Shown here: positions 17,925-25,833 of the stretch, one piece after another
Layout of the letters: every line of letters begins with the position of its first letter
How positions within the stretch are numbered: the first letter of the stretch is position 1
NCBI RefSeq assembly: GCF_034928825.1
Contig: NZ_JAYFUL010000008.1
Span: 1-64,000, forward strand
Source of the DNA: Arcicella aquatica
GTDB taxonomy: Bacteria; Bacteroidota; Bacteroidia; Cytophagales; Spirosomataceae
Direction: 5' to 3'
DNA length: 64,000 bases
Made by a program: the position numbers and the translations under genes
The notes under the pieces: model-generated
Seen by the model: the letters and a program-made list of their open reading frames with translations, nothing else
Told to the model about the DNA's origin: nothing
Database searches by the model: none

Positions 17925-18080
17925 TTAGGACTTTAAGATTGGAGGATTTTAGGACTTTAGACATTAAACTTTGAGACGCCCGCAGTCGCTCGTTTTTTAA
18001 CGAGTGACGACTATTGTTGGGCTTCCAGCCGATAACTTGAACTAGTGGAGACTTAAAGACTTTAAGGAGGAAGAAGGTTA
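17925..18080. repeat. Word-like repeat with REP-like unit Q
   Basis: Phrases ttaggactttaagattgg and ttttaggactttagac flank unit Q (17980-18035: GTCGCTCGTT, AACGAGTGACGAC, then GGCTTccAGCC). The same composition appears at 13.3-13.6 kb. Confidence 0.6.
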
Positions 18081-18084
18081 GATA

Positions 18085-18180
18085 AAATAGCATTTAATCC
18101 AAAAATATAAATACCTAAACATTCAGAGAAAGGTAGTTATCAATCGTTCTTATTACCTTTCAAAATAAATCATACATAAG
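18085..18180 (+). repeat. Degenerate direct repeat R, copy 3 (left part missing)
   Basis: The segment tttaatccaaaaatataaat, then attcagagaaaggtagttat and a final aaaataaatcat, aligns with the middle and right parts of the other R copies. The left third is absent. Confidence 0.4.
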
Positions 18181-18189
18181 AAATCAGCC

Positions 18190-18588
18190 TTATCCTATCT
18201 TTTTTTGAATTTGCCAATAATGCCCGAAAGGGTCTTTTATTGTTCCTTGTCTGTAGCCATAATCATAATCTTCGGCAGGGCTAATTTCTATGGCTCCCGC
18301 AATGATTGCTTGGTTCATTACGGCATCTACATCTGGCACAAACAATCCAACGCAACAGGTACAGCCATTGTGTGTATCAGGAGAAAAAAAAAGCTTAGAG
18401 GTTATTTCATGAACATGAAAAATAGCACCATATATACAAAGTTCTGCTACGTGGATAGTATTATCTTCATTTCTAAAACATAGATTCTCTGTTGCTCCAA
18501 AAGCATTTTTATAGAACGATATATCCTTTACTCCATTATTGATATAAAGCTCTGGGGCAAAAAAAGTGTTATAAGCATTCGTCGTCAT
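18190..18588 (-). CDS. VOC family protein, PhnB-like glyoxalase-fold
   Basis: A 132-residue protein of the vicinal oxygen chelate superfamily. APELYINNGVKDISFYKNAFGA is the typical first beta-alpha unit; the C-terminal half repeats the module and ends GTIKDPFGHYWQIQKKIG, the conserved DPFGHxW tail of PhnB-type members. Metal-ligand positions are not obvious in the first half (AELCIYGAIFHVHE), so activity is uncertain. Members include resistance proteins and dioxygenases. Single gene. Confidence 0.85.
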   Translation of the reverse strand: MTTNAYNTFFAPELYINNGVKDISFYKNAFGATENLCFRNEDNTIHVAELCIYGAIFHVHEITSKLFFSPDTHNGCTCCVGLFVPDVDAVMNQAIIAGAIEISPAEDYDYGYRQGTIKDPFGHYWQIQKKIG

Positions 18589-18690
18589 AGCTTTGGGGTT
18601 TTAAATCAAAATATATGTTTAGGTTATTTTCAATGTTGTTTTTAGTTCTTCGCTTGTTTTGGAAGAGGGCTTTACACCACCTAAAATCTA

Positions 18691-18960
18691 TTAAGTGTAG
18701 TTATAGATATATGCTGTTGCAATTATATATAATAGTAAATTAAACAAAAGATAAAAAACCTTTAAGCCCTTGAATCTTCTTATAATTATTATCGATAAAA
18801 TAAAATGTAACAACACAGTTGCACAATAAAGTATCCAAATCTCAAACTGATGATTGCTATTACTTGCGTACCCCAATGAAAAACAAGAAAAATACCAGAC
18901 TACAATAAGAAAAAACAATACCACTATATCAAAAATAATAAATTTAAGTACCGATTTCAT
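18691..18960 (-). CDS. Small membrane protein of unknown function
   Basis: An 89-residue protein with three hydrophobic segments: FIIFDIVVLFFLIVVWYFSC near the N-terminus, IWILYCATVLLHFILSIIII, and FYLLFNLLLYIIATAYIY at the end. The short basic patch RRFKGLK separates the last two. It lies 24 bases downstream of the 207-residue protein gene on the same strand and may be cotranscribed with it. No family recognised. Confidence 0.55.
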   Translation of the reverse strand: MKSVLKFIIFDIVVLFFLIVVWYFSCFSLGYASNSNHQFEIWILYCATVLLHFILSIIIIRRFKGLKVFYLLFNLLLYIIATAYIYNYT

Positions 18961-18984
18961 AATATGCTGAGTAAATGATTGTTT

Positions 18985-19608
18985 TTATTTCAGTCTTACT
19001 CTGTCTTTTTCACTAAATCCCCTTAAAGTTTCTAAAAGGTTTTTCTTATCTTTATTTATAGATAAGTAGATGCAGTCAAAAGAGTTTTTGCTCGGACTTC
19101 CTGCATTACCAAAGTAGTGAACATGAGTTTTTTTATAGGCAGAAGTTACTGATTTTGCATAAATATCTTCAAAAAATGGAAGTTTATTTTCAGTACTCTC
19201 GACTACTACGCAAGCACAATCTGCCAGTCTACCGCCTTCTGTTAAGTCGCTACTTTTCCAATTATTACTCGTGTAAAGAAACAAGTCTTCGAGTAGCTTT
19301 ACTCTAAAACAGGAATGTTTGTGAGTTTTTTCATCTTTATTTTCATTCTCTTCCGTAATGAAAAAATAGAGGTCTGTACCCGCAGATTTCAATTTTTTTA
19401 TATGAGTTACGTTAGGGTCGGCATATATTTCGTTATAAATTTCAGTTTCAGTACGGATTATTTCTGGTTTGTCAAACTTTCCAAGTTTGACATGATTTTC
19501 ACTTTCAAAAATTAGAATATAATTTATGTTTTCTTCTACGATTATTCGCTCTTTCGTATCCGAATTGTAGATATGCCCGTGTTGAAACGTAATGTTAATA
19601 GAACGCAT
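18985..19608 (-). CDS. Hypothetical cytoplasmic protein
   Basis: A 207-residue soluble protein without a signal peptide. It is rich in charged residues and begins with a beta pattern (INITFQHGHIYNSDTKERI). A middle stretch KLKSAGTDLYFFITEENENK and a Cys pair in GGRLADCACVVVES are the only features that catch the eye. No domain recognised. It overlaps none of its neighbours and probably heads a two-gene unit with the 89-residue membrane protein. Confidence 0.55.
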   Translation of the reverse strand: MRSINITFQHGHIYNSDTKERIIVEENINYILIFESENHVKLGKFDKPEIIRTETEIYNEIYADPNVTHIKKLKSAGTDLYFFITEENENKDEKTHKHSCFRVKLLEDLFLYTSNNWKSSDLTEGGRLADCACVVVESTENKLPFFEDIYAKSVTSAYKKTHVHYFGNAGSPSKNSFDCIYLSINKDKKNLLETLRGFSEKDRVRLK

Positions 19609-19722
19609 ATTGAGGTTATTTTTAGATACAGTTGTCTTTTTTTAATGAACTTAAACTCGATGTGACTCAAAGCAAGGGTGCAATCAGAGACTATAATTAT
19701 TAGAGAGACTAAGTGAAAATAG

Positions 19723-20514
19723 TTAGATTGGAGAAGTCGATATATTCAACCATTCTTTAAATAAACACCTACCAATTTCTTCTCTTTTGAAATTGCTGAT
19801 TCGTGCAGAAGGATGCGTCATTCCATAAATTCTAAATCCATCGATTGTAGATTTGTATAATGATTTAGGCAACATTTCTTCTGTTTTATTTCTGCCTATA
19901 AAAGGTCTAAAACAATGATTAACTCCTAAACACAATATTACTTTAGGCTTTATAACTTCGCAAATTAAAAGTAATGACAACTTAACACAATTATCAAACA
20001 CTTCTAACCATTCATTTTTGAAGCTTTTTTTGAATTCACTAAAGTCTTTGGAATTGAAAAATAAAATATTCATATAAACCATATTATCAAAACATTTTCT
20101 AAATTCAGGATGGATATTGATTGTTTTATTAAGATTTCTAAGGATATTCCATTCTTTCTTTTTCTTTCCATTTTCAATTTTGTCAGCTTCTTTACCTCCT
20201 ATATACCAAGGGTTTTGATGAATAAATACGTCAGGAATCATTTTACCATATTGTTTCACTCCCCATCCTTCATTAGAAAATTGGTTTTCATAATTATATA
20301 CCCCGTAAGGATTTAAACCTAGAATTAAAATATCTGGCTCATGTTTTGGTTCGGATTGAAATGCGTAAAAACTTCTATCTATTTTAGTTTTAGCAACATT
20401 ATCACAATAATCAACAGTAAATTCAGCCCATTTATTTAGTCTTTCTTCATATGTTTTTAAAGCTCTTATCTCTAAATATAATATACTTAGTCTTTCATCA
20501 AATATTTTATTCAT
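19723..20514 (-). CDS. Uracil-DNA glycosylase superfamily-like protein
   Basis: A 263-residue protein with the two landmarks of the UDG fold. DILILGLNPYG (61-71) fits motif A, resembling the GINPG of the Mug/TDG branch with the catalytic-site Asn. YGMTHPSAR with His at 234 fits motif B (HPS), which inserts into the minor groove. VIKPKVILCLGVNHCF between them matches the central strand before a conserved helix. The N-terminal 55 residues are helical and unassigned. The divergence from known UDG families is strong, so substrate and even DNA glycosylase activity are inferred. It sits alone in a repeat-bounded module with unknown genes. Confidence 0.65.
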   Translation of the reverse strand: MNKIFDERLSILYLEIRALKTYEERLNKWAEFTVDYCDNVAKTKIDRSFYAFQSEPKHEPDILILGLNPYGVYNYENQFSNEGWGVKQYGKMIPDVFIHQNPWYIGGKEADKIENGKKKKEWNILRNLNKTINIHPEFRKCFDNMVYMNILFFNSKDFSEFKKSFKNEWLEVFDNCVKLSLLLICEVIKPKVILCLGVNHCFRPFIGRNKTEEMLPKSLYKSTIDGFRIYGMTHPSARISNFKREEIGRCLFKEWLNISTSPI

Positions 20515-20582
20515 AGTCTTTTTTTTTATTCTTAGATGTTTAGTTATTGTAATTCGCTCTTATAAGTTCAAACTTATTGCTT

Positions 20583-20700
20583 CAATTAGGCTCTTTTACC
20601 TGTTCTGAAAGACAAGTGAAAGCTTTGACAAATAGGATTCAATCCAAAAAGATAAATGCCTGAACGTACAAAGAACGTTATTATTTATCGTGGAACAAGG
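20583..20700 (+). repeat. Degenerate direct repeat R, copy 4
   Basis: Begins aggctcttttacctgttctg, continues gacaagtgaaagctttg, then ataaatgcctgaacgtac. It lies in the 353-base gap between two minus-strand genes. A 9-bp hairpin, GTCTAAGTG paired with CACTTAGAC, is nearby (about 20729-20752). The 60-residue frame at 20596-20778 overlaps this repeat and is not credible as a gene. Confidence 0.55.
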
Positions 20701-20867
20701 ATGCTTCACAGACTGCTTTTGTTTGAGTCTAAGTGAATAAACACTTAGACAAACGAGCGTTCTAAGAATGCCTGACACAAGATATTCTGAAACACTATGT
20801 CACGCAGAAGATGAACACAAGCAATACTCTAATGATTAGAATAGTTGACAGAAAGTTACTATTAACT

Positions 20868-21344
20868 TTAAAGAAGTTTTATTTGTTGATAATCTAAGAT
20901 TTCTTTAGATTTTTTACTTATAGTAACTTCAATTTGAGAAAATAATATAATATCATCATACACTCTATTTGGAATATCAATTATTGTTATTCCAAATTCA
21001 TTTTCACTAGCTCTAATCTTCCATGATTCCACACCAAATTCATCATGATGAATTTTATCCAAAACTTTAACTTGAATGACGTATTTTTTTTGCTCAACTA
21101 AATCATTTTTAATTGGCTTTATTGAAGTATACCAAAAAATAACAACTAAAAAAAGTCCAAATAATATAGGAACTAAACATCCTACAAATGAAATTTCGCC
21201 CGCTTCCCATACTCCAAAAAGCACACAACAAAGTGTAAGCACGATAACAAAATTGATGAGTTTTTGCAATGACTCCTTTTTTGAATCTAATCTAAAAGTT
21301 AATGTCTGAATGTCTCGTTCATTCATGTGTATTGTATTAGCCAT
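20868..21344 (-). CDS. Membrane protein of unknown function
   Basis: A 158-residue protein. Residues 1-30 are soluble (RDIQTLTFRLDSKKESLQKL), then two membrane segments (LINFVIVLTLCCVLFGVW and LVPILFGLFLVVIFWYTSI, about 30-75), then a soluble C-terminal half with a beta pattern (IQVKVLDKIHHDEFGVESWK, IIDIPNRVYDDIILFSQIEV). The start overlaps the end of the upstream gene by 8 bases, so the two are translationally linked. No family is recognised. Confidence 0.6.
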   Translation of the reverse strand: MANTIHMNERDIQTLTFRLDSKKESLQKLINFVIVLTLCCVLFGVWEAGEISFVGCLVPILFGLFLVVIFWYTSIKPIKNDLVEQKKYVIQVKVLDKIHHDEFGVESWKIRASENEFGITIIDIPNRVYDDIILFSQIEVTISKKSKEILDYQQIKLL

Positions 21345-21972
21345 TTGTGTTAACGTTTAGATAATTACACATAATCTGATAAATATTTAGATATCTATCA
21401 TTTGGTAATAGTTTGAAAGCATAAATTGCAAGAGCAAAAAGAATATCTTTATTATCATCATTTATTCTCCCCGTTTCAACTTCTAATTCCCACTCTTTCT
21501 TATCAAACTTATCTTTATATTTCTCTAGTGCTATCATATAGATTGAACTTACAATATCATGATTTAAGTACTTGGGATTCATATTATAATCAATTGCTTT
21601 GGCTAATATTTTACGAGTTTTATTTTCTTTTAGAGCGTCAAAAAGATATTTTAACCAAGCAATAACACCAATAAAAATCATTAGATTAGAACCATATTTA
21701 CTGTATTGATAAAATGGCGGATAAATATCTATTTCTATATGCCAAATATCCTGTAACCATAGTGTTATAAAACCTAATGCAAAAAAAGTAGTTCTAAAAT
21801 AGCCAAATAATATGCTTTTCATACTGAGTCCCATAGGAAATCCTTGATTTGGCGTTACTCTATAAATAGTACCAGTGGGTAATAAAGGAACTCCTATTAC
21901 CAAAAATTTAGTTTGTATTGATTGTCCGTCAAACTCTTCTAGAGTTCCTGAATACATTGTCCCAAAAAACAT
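21337..21972 (-). CDS. Membrane protein of unknown function, partner of the 158-residue protein
   Basis: A 211-residue protein. The N-terminal 45 residues (FFGTMYSGTLEEFDG, then IGVPLLPTGTIYRV) resemble the beta-rich head of a family of short Bacteroidota membrane proteins in which a TKF...PLIPT motif recurs; this is an inference. Two membrane segments follow near 55-75 and 90-110. The C-terminal part is helical and charged (ALEKYKDKFDKKEWELEVE). The 8-base overlap with the downstream gene points to one operon. Function unknown. Confidence 0.6.
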   Translation of the reverse strand: MFFGTMYSGTLEEFDGQSIQTKFLVIGVPLLPTGTIYRVTPNQGFPMGLSMKSILFGYFRTTFFALGFITLWLQDIWHIEIDIYPPFYQYSKYGSNLMIFIGVIAWLKYLFDALKENKTRKILAKAIDYNMNPKYLNHDIVSSIYMIALEKYKDKFDKKEWELEVETGRINDDNKDILFALAIYAFKLLPNDRYLNIYQIMCNYLNVNTNG

Positions 21973-22047
21973 ATAATAGATGTTTAACTAATTGTTTAAC
22001 TTGTTATAATTTATAGTAAGAAATTGTTTTTTGCCCATCCAAGTATC

Positions 22048-22170
22048 TTTACTCTTCTACTTGTTCTAAAAGACAAATGAGAGTTTTGCTAAAAAACAAA
22101 CCAAAACCATAAAAGCCTGAACGTTCAAAAACGTTGTTATCTGGCATTCGATTTACACTTTGAAATAAAT
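22048..22170 (+). repeat. Degenerate direct repeat R, copy 5
   Basis: Begins tactcttctacttgttct, continues through gcctgaacgttc and ends with the stem ATTCGATTT/AAATCGAA. It lies in the 376-base gap between the unknown membrane protein and the M1-like peptidase genes. The rest of that gap is AT-rich with no credible gene. Confidence 0.55.
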
Positions 22171-22348
22171 CGAACGCAAAAAAACAAACATAAATAAAAT
22201 TATGATTGAGATATAAAAAGAGAATGAAAATTTTAACTTTTTTTATTATGCGGTATATCGGTCTCTAGTATCGTAAGTTTAATGAATTATAGTCCAAGTC
22301 CTAGACTTGAACTATTGGCGTGCATCCACGAAATTTCTCCGACGAGGG

Positions 22349-23722
22349 CTACCAAACCCTCTCCTCCTCTATCATTTCTCCCTTAATAATATACTGTTGA
22401 ATAGAGGCTTCTATTTCGGCTTTTGGGATATAGTTGGAGGCTACTTTGATAAAGTCTTCTATCGTTAGCAATTGCTTTTTTTGTTCGGCTAAAGCTTTTA
22501 GGCTTCTTAGAAAATCTTGGTAGCTTTTAGTCCCCTTGCTTTGTTCGGTAATCCTTTTGTTGAGGTAGGCAGCAAACAATGCTCCTCGATGATAGGGTAT
22601 TTTTTCGTAGTTATGATTTTCCCAGAAGTGCTTTAGGATGTCTTCATTGGCTGTATTTTTTACGGGGTTGGCAGACAATTGTTGGTAGGTGTCTTTTACC
22701 ATTTTGGCTAATTTCTGTTCTGAGAAAATCCCCGCTTTTGCCAGCAAGTACCAAGTGGTATAATCAGTAAAACCTTCATCAAACCATTGATTGTTTTCGC
22801 CCATTGATACATAGCCCGCCCCAATATAGCGGTGCATGATTTCATGAGAAATCGTAGTGACTACTTCTTCATTGGCTAAAATGGTATCGCCCGAATACTT
22901 TACATGAAAGCCTGAGTTGAAGGCCGTGCCTGAGATATTATGATATTTAATATCAAGAAAAGGCGAGGCAATTAATGAATAATAAGTCCCATTGAGATTA
23001 CCCCAAAAGTCGGTCATGGCAGGTAGAAATTTATCAAAATAGTCCATAAAACGTTTGAGGTTATACGGATTCTTCTGATTAATGCGTAGCACTACATAGT
23101 TTTGGATGCCTGCTAACTTTCGTTTGACGATGCGGAGGTCGGATGCACCTGTTACCAAGGCATTCATACCTTCTGAGAATTTTATCGTTACCGTTTTGCC
23201 TGCTGTTAGTGTTGGGGCAAAGCTAAAGTACATCGGGAAAGTCGGTTTTTTTTCTAGGGTTACCGACATCATCATACTTGCCTGAAGTTTTTCATCTAAT
23301 TGCGGATTCAAAAAGAGTGAGTGTGAAAGCGAAAAGAAGTAATTGTCGGTAATAATAGGTCGAAACATTTCACCACGCACCTTTTGCTTGGGAGTATGGG
23401 TATCAATAATATCATATTGCATCTGAATCGGGGTATTTTGGGGATGATAAAAAGTAAGCTGACTTTTTGCTGAATCGACCTTGAATGTTACAGAACTCTG
23501 AATATTGATTAAGCCTTTTAGTAAGTCTTTCATACCGCCATAATATTCGTTTCCGTATTGAAAAACAGTACTATCTCGAAGAACAGGACGATAATTTAAG
23601 GTTACGTGCATCACTTTTGGCTTTATATCAAAATGATAATCCAAATCGGTACTGGCATAGGCTGTTGTTTGTAGGATGGCTATCAAACCTAATAAAATAC
23701 AGGCTAAAAAGTTTTTCATCAA
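22349..23722 (-). CDS. M1-like gluzincin metallopeptidase, exported
   Basis: A 457-residue exported protein with a signal peptide ending AYAS (about residue 24). Zinc ligands are intact: HEIMH near 293-297, then 18 residues, then Glu in WFDEGFTDY, the HExxH-X18-E pattern of M1/M61 gluzincins. An N-terminal beta-rich domain (about 25-270) resembles the saddle domain of aminopeptidase N. The family GxMEN substrate-binding motif is not visible, so strict aminopeptidase activity is unsure. It lies upstream of two other exported peptidases on the same strand. Confidence 0.82.
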   Translation of the reverse strand: MMKNFLACILLGLIAILQTTAYASTDLDYHFDIKPKVMHVTLNYRPVLRDSTVFQYGNEYYGGMKDLLKGLINIQSSVTFKVDSAKSQLTFYHPQNTPIQMQYDIIDTHTPKQKVRGEMFRPIITDNYFFSLSHSLFLNPQLDEKLQASMMMSVTLEKKPTFPMYFSFAPTLTAGKTVTIKFSEGMNALVTGASDLRIVKRKLAGIQNYVVLRINQKNPYNLKRFMDYFDKFLPAMTDFWGNLNGTYYSLIASPFLDIKYHNISGTAFNSGFHVKYSGDTILANEEVVTTISHEIMHRYIGAGYVSMGENNQWFDEGFTDYTTWYLLAKAGIFSEQKLAKMVKDTYQQLSANPVKNTANEDILKHFWENHNYEKIPYHRGALFAAYLNKRITEQSKGTKSYQDFLRSLKALAEQKKQLLTIEDFIKVASNYIPKAEIEASIQQYIIKGEMIEEERVW

Positions 23723-23948
23723 TGATGTGCTTGTTTGAAGATTTAAGAACCGAAGATAATGGGTTAAGAAGCAAAATTATCAATTGATTCCTAGAATTAG
23801 TTTTGTAATGATGTTAGGTTGGTTACTGCCCCTCAACTCATTCAAATTATTATCACCGAAATAACTCCAACTACTGCAAAATTTATATACATACAATTGT
23901 GACGCTCTTTCCCATTTTGAGTCTTAGGAAAACCTACGGCTAGTATCA

Positions 23949-23973
23949 GTAGCGGTAACCCTTGCGGTTACCG
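23949..23973. repeat. Palindromic repeat unit S, short copy
   Basis: GTAGCGGTAACCCTTGCGG and the following TTACCG form one hairpin arm of unit S. It lies in the 283-base gap between the M1-like peptidase and subtilisin genes. The second arm seen at 8.5 and 45.7 kb is missing. Confidence 0.6.
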
Positions 23974-24005
23974 TTTCGTTACCATTTGGGTTACAAAATA
24001 AAACC

Positions 24006-25673
24006 TTACTCTATTTTCAAAACCTTCACCAACGCACTTTTACGCTCATTGCCAATACGTAAAAAATAAGTACCAGCATTTAAATGAATCAGTGATAATT
24101 TGAAAGATAGGCTATTGATGGGCTGATAAAGAAGTGTTTTGCCCGAAATATCCATTAAACTGGTAAAGTAATTATTAACCTTCTTATCGTTAAGTTGAAT
24201 GGTAATTTCTGAAGTGGTAGGATTCGGATATACGTTAAATAGTTGATTGTTTTCGTTTTCAGTCGATAATACCGTTGGGCTATTGGCTCTGGTAAAATCA
24301 GGAATCCCATAGCCTAATCGTGTATCTGGGGTTTGATACTGACTACCCGATTTCCGCATTCTATCAATCACTGTCATGGCTGTTAAAGTAGGGTTGGCTT
24401 GCCAAAAACCTGCTACCATACCACACAAAATAGGGGAAGAAAAAGAAGTACCATCACTGGTTGATACATTGCCATTAGGCGTAATAATGGCCGCACTCCT
24501 GCCCATTACTGCTAAATCAGGCTTTACTCTACCATCAGCCGAAGGACCAATAGAACTAAAACTTACATACGATTTTAGCGCATCGACTGCTCCCACAGTG
24601 ATAACAGAATCAGCATCAGCAGGAGTAGCAATATAACGCCATGCAGCATTTCCTTCATTACCTGCACTAATTACACAAACAATTCCTACGGAAGCTGCCC
24701 AACTGGCAGCCCTAGCCGCTATGGTGGTTTTGCCATTCATATCTGCATATTTATGGCTGGTACTAGCATCATCAAATTCTGAATAACCTAAAGATGAGTT
24801 GATTAAATCTACGCCTATGCTATCTGCATATTCAGCGGCAAACAGCCAATTGGCTTCTTCGATAAGGTATTCTGAGGCAGCATCTTCTGAACGTAATAAT
24901 AAAAAAGAAGCTTTATAAGCAGTACCTATCAACTGTCCGTCTAGATAAGCGCCCATGCATGATAAAACTTCAGTTCCATGTGAGTCGTCTTCATAAACGT
25001 TCTTTTCATTTTTCACAAAGTCGTAAGTACCCACTATCCTTTTTTCATCAAAAAGTGGTTTTAATGCGGCAATATTATTAGCATTATTGAACCCTGCATC
25101 CAATACGCCTATCATCATTCCTTCTCCATGAAACCCTTGGTCGTGCATTTTGTCTGCCCCAATCATTTCTATTTGGGTTTTAGATAAACCATAGCTCAAG
25201 GCTTCTGTACCTAAGCTTTCAAACTTAGTTGTTTTTCTGGCTGTTCTAGTACTTGGATTATCAATTGAAGTATTAATTTCTAGCCCTTTTACAAATGATA
25301 ATTGTAAAACACTTGTCAAAACTGTTGGGGTACATTCAATCAAGGCAGCATTCATCCAACGAGAAGTATAAATTACTTTTGCGCCTTTCTTTTTTACTTC
25401 ACCTATGTAAGCTGGATTTACGGGTAAATCTTTCGTTGTCAAAGCGATATTTTGTTTCTGACGACGATTGACTGAACGTTGGGATAGGTAGGCTAAAGGT
25501 TGGGAAACAGAATAAGGTGAGTTACTTTTATCTTTAAAAACCAAAAGATACTTTGCTGACAAAGTTTGAGCATTTACGGATGGATGAACTAGGAAACTCA
25601 AAGCGAAGAACACACTCAATATTATAAGTTTCACAGTAATGTGATTAGTATTCATCTTTTCCATAATCTTCAT
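24006..25673 (-). CDS. Subtilisin-family (S8) serine protease with T9SS sorting domain
   Basis: A 555-residue exported protease. A signal peptide ends near 36 (SVNAQ). An inhibitor-like N-terminal region precedes the S8 domain, whose triad is Asp in IGVLDAGFNN near 190, His in DDSHGTEVLS near 230 and Ser in SDGTSFSSPI near 412. The C-terminal 75 residues (VYPNPTTSEITIQL, DISGKTLL, LNAGTYFLRI) form a type A sorting domain for the type IX secretion system, so the mature enzyme is exported across the outer membrane or anchored to the surface. It indicates that the organism has T9SS. Confidence 0.93.
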   Translation of the reverse strand: MKIMEKMNTNHITVKLIILSVFFALSFLVHPSVNAQTLSAKYLLVFKDKSNSPYSVSQPLAYLSQRSVNRRQKQNIALTTKDLPVNPAYIGEVKKKGAKVIYTSRWMNAALIECTPTVLTSVLQLSFVKGLEINTSIDNPSTRTARKTTKFESLGTEALSYGLSKTQIEMIGADKMHDQGFHGEGMMIGVLDAGFNNANNIAALKPLFDEKRIVGTYDFVKNEKNVYEDDSHGTEVLSCMGAYLDGQLIGTAYKASFLLLRSEDAASEYLIEEANWLFAAEYADSIGVDLINSSLGYSEFDDASTSHKYADMNGKTTIAARAASWAASVGIVCVISAGNEGNAAWRYIATPADADSVITVGAVDALKSYVSFSSIGPSADGRVKPDLAVMGRSAAIITPNGNVSTSDGTSFSSPILCGMVAGFWQANPTLTAMTVIDRMRKSGSQYQTPDTRLGYGIPDFTRANSPTVLSTENENNQLFNVYPNPTTSEITIQLNDKKVNNYFTSLMDISGKTLLYQPINSLSFKLSLIHLNAGTYFLRIGNERKSALVKVLKIE

Positions 25674-25775
25674 GATAAAACTTGTTCTTATTCAATCTTA
25701 TTGGCCAGATATAGTTAGCTAATAATTAGACAAATTTAGGTGTTTTTCAGTTGCATGATAATAAAGAAGCTGTTT

Positions 25776-25824
25776 AAAATTTAAAAGCCAGTCAGGAATA
25801 ATTCCTGACTGGCTTTTAAATTTT
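25776..25824. repeat. 49-bp near-perfect palindrome, terminator of the M61 gene
   Basis: Arms of 24 bases around a single central A, with core AAAAGCCAGTCAGGAAT. It sits 10 bases after the stop of the M61 gene (minus strand) and carries T-rich flanks, so it can terminate transcription. Ten bases upstream on the plus strand, GAAGCTGTTTAAA (25766-25778) matches the MITE terminus and may be an isolated end. Confidence 0.75.
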
Positions 25825-25833
25825 ATTTCTGAT

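Noticed and set aside
20596..20778. 60-residue minus-strand frame
   Set aside because: It lies within degenerate repeat R, has no membrane or domain logic, and no promoter-like box was seen.
16450..22170. A complete integron
   Set aside because: No tyrosine integrase is in the window, gene orientations are mixed and canonical attC core sites were not found; kept only as a cassette-like finding.
22280..22340. T-arm-like sequence (agtcctagacttgaact) suggesting a tRNA
   Set aside because: No acceptor stem or anticodon arm could be placed at correct distances, and the T-loop does not match the consensus.
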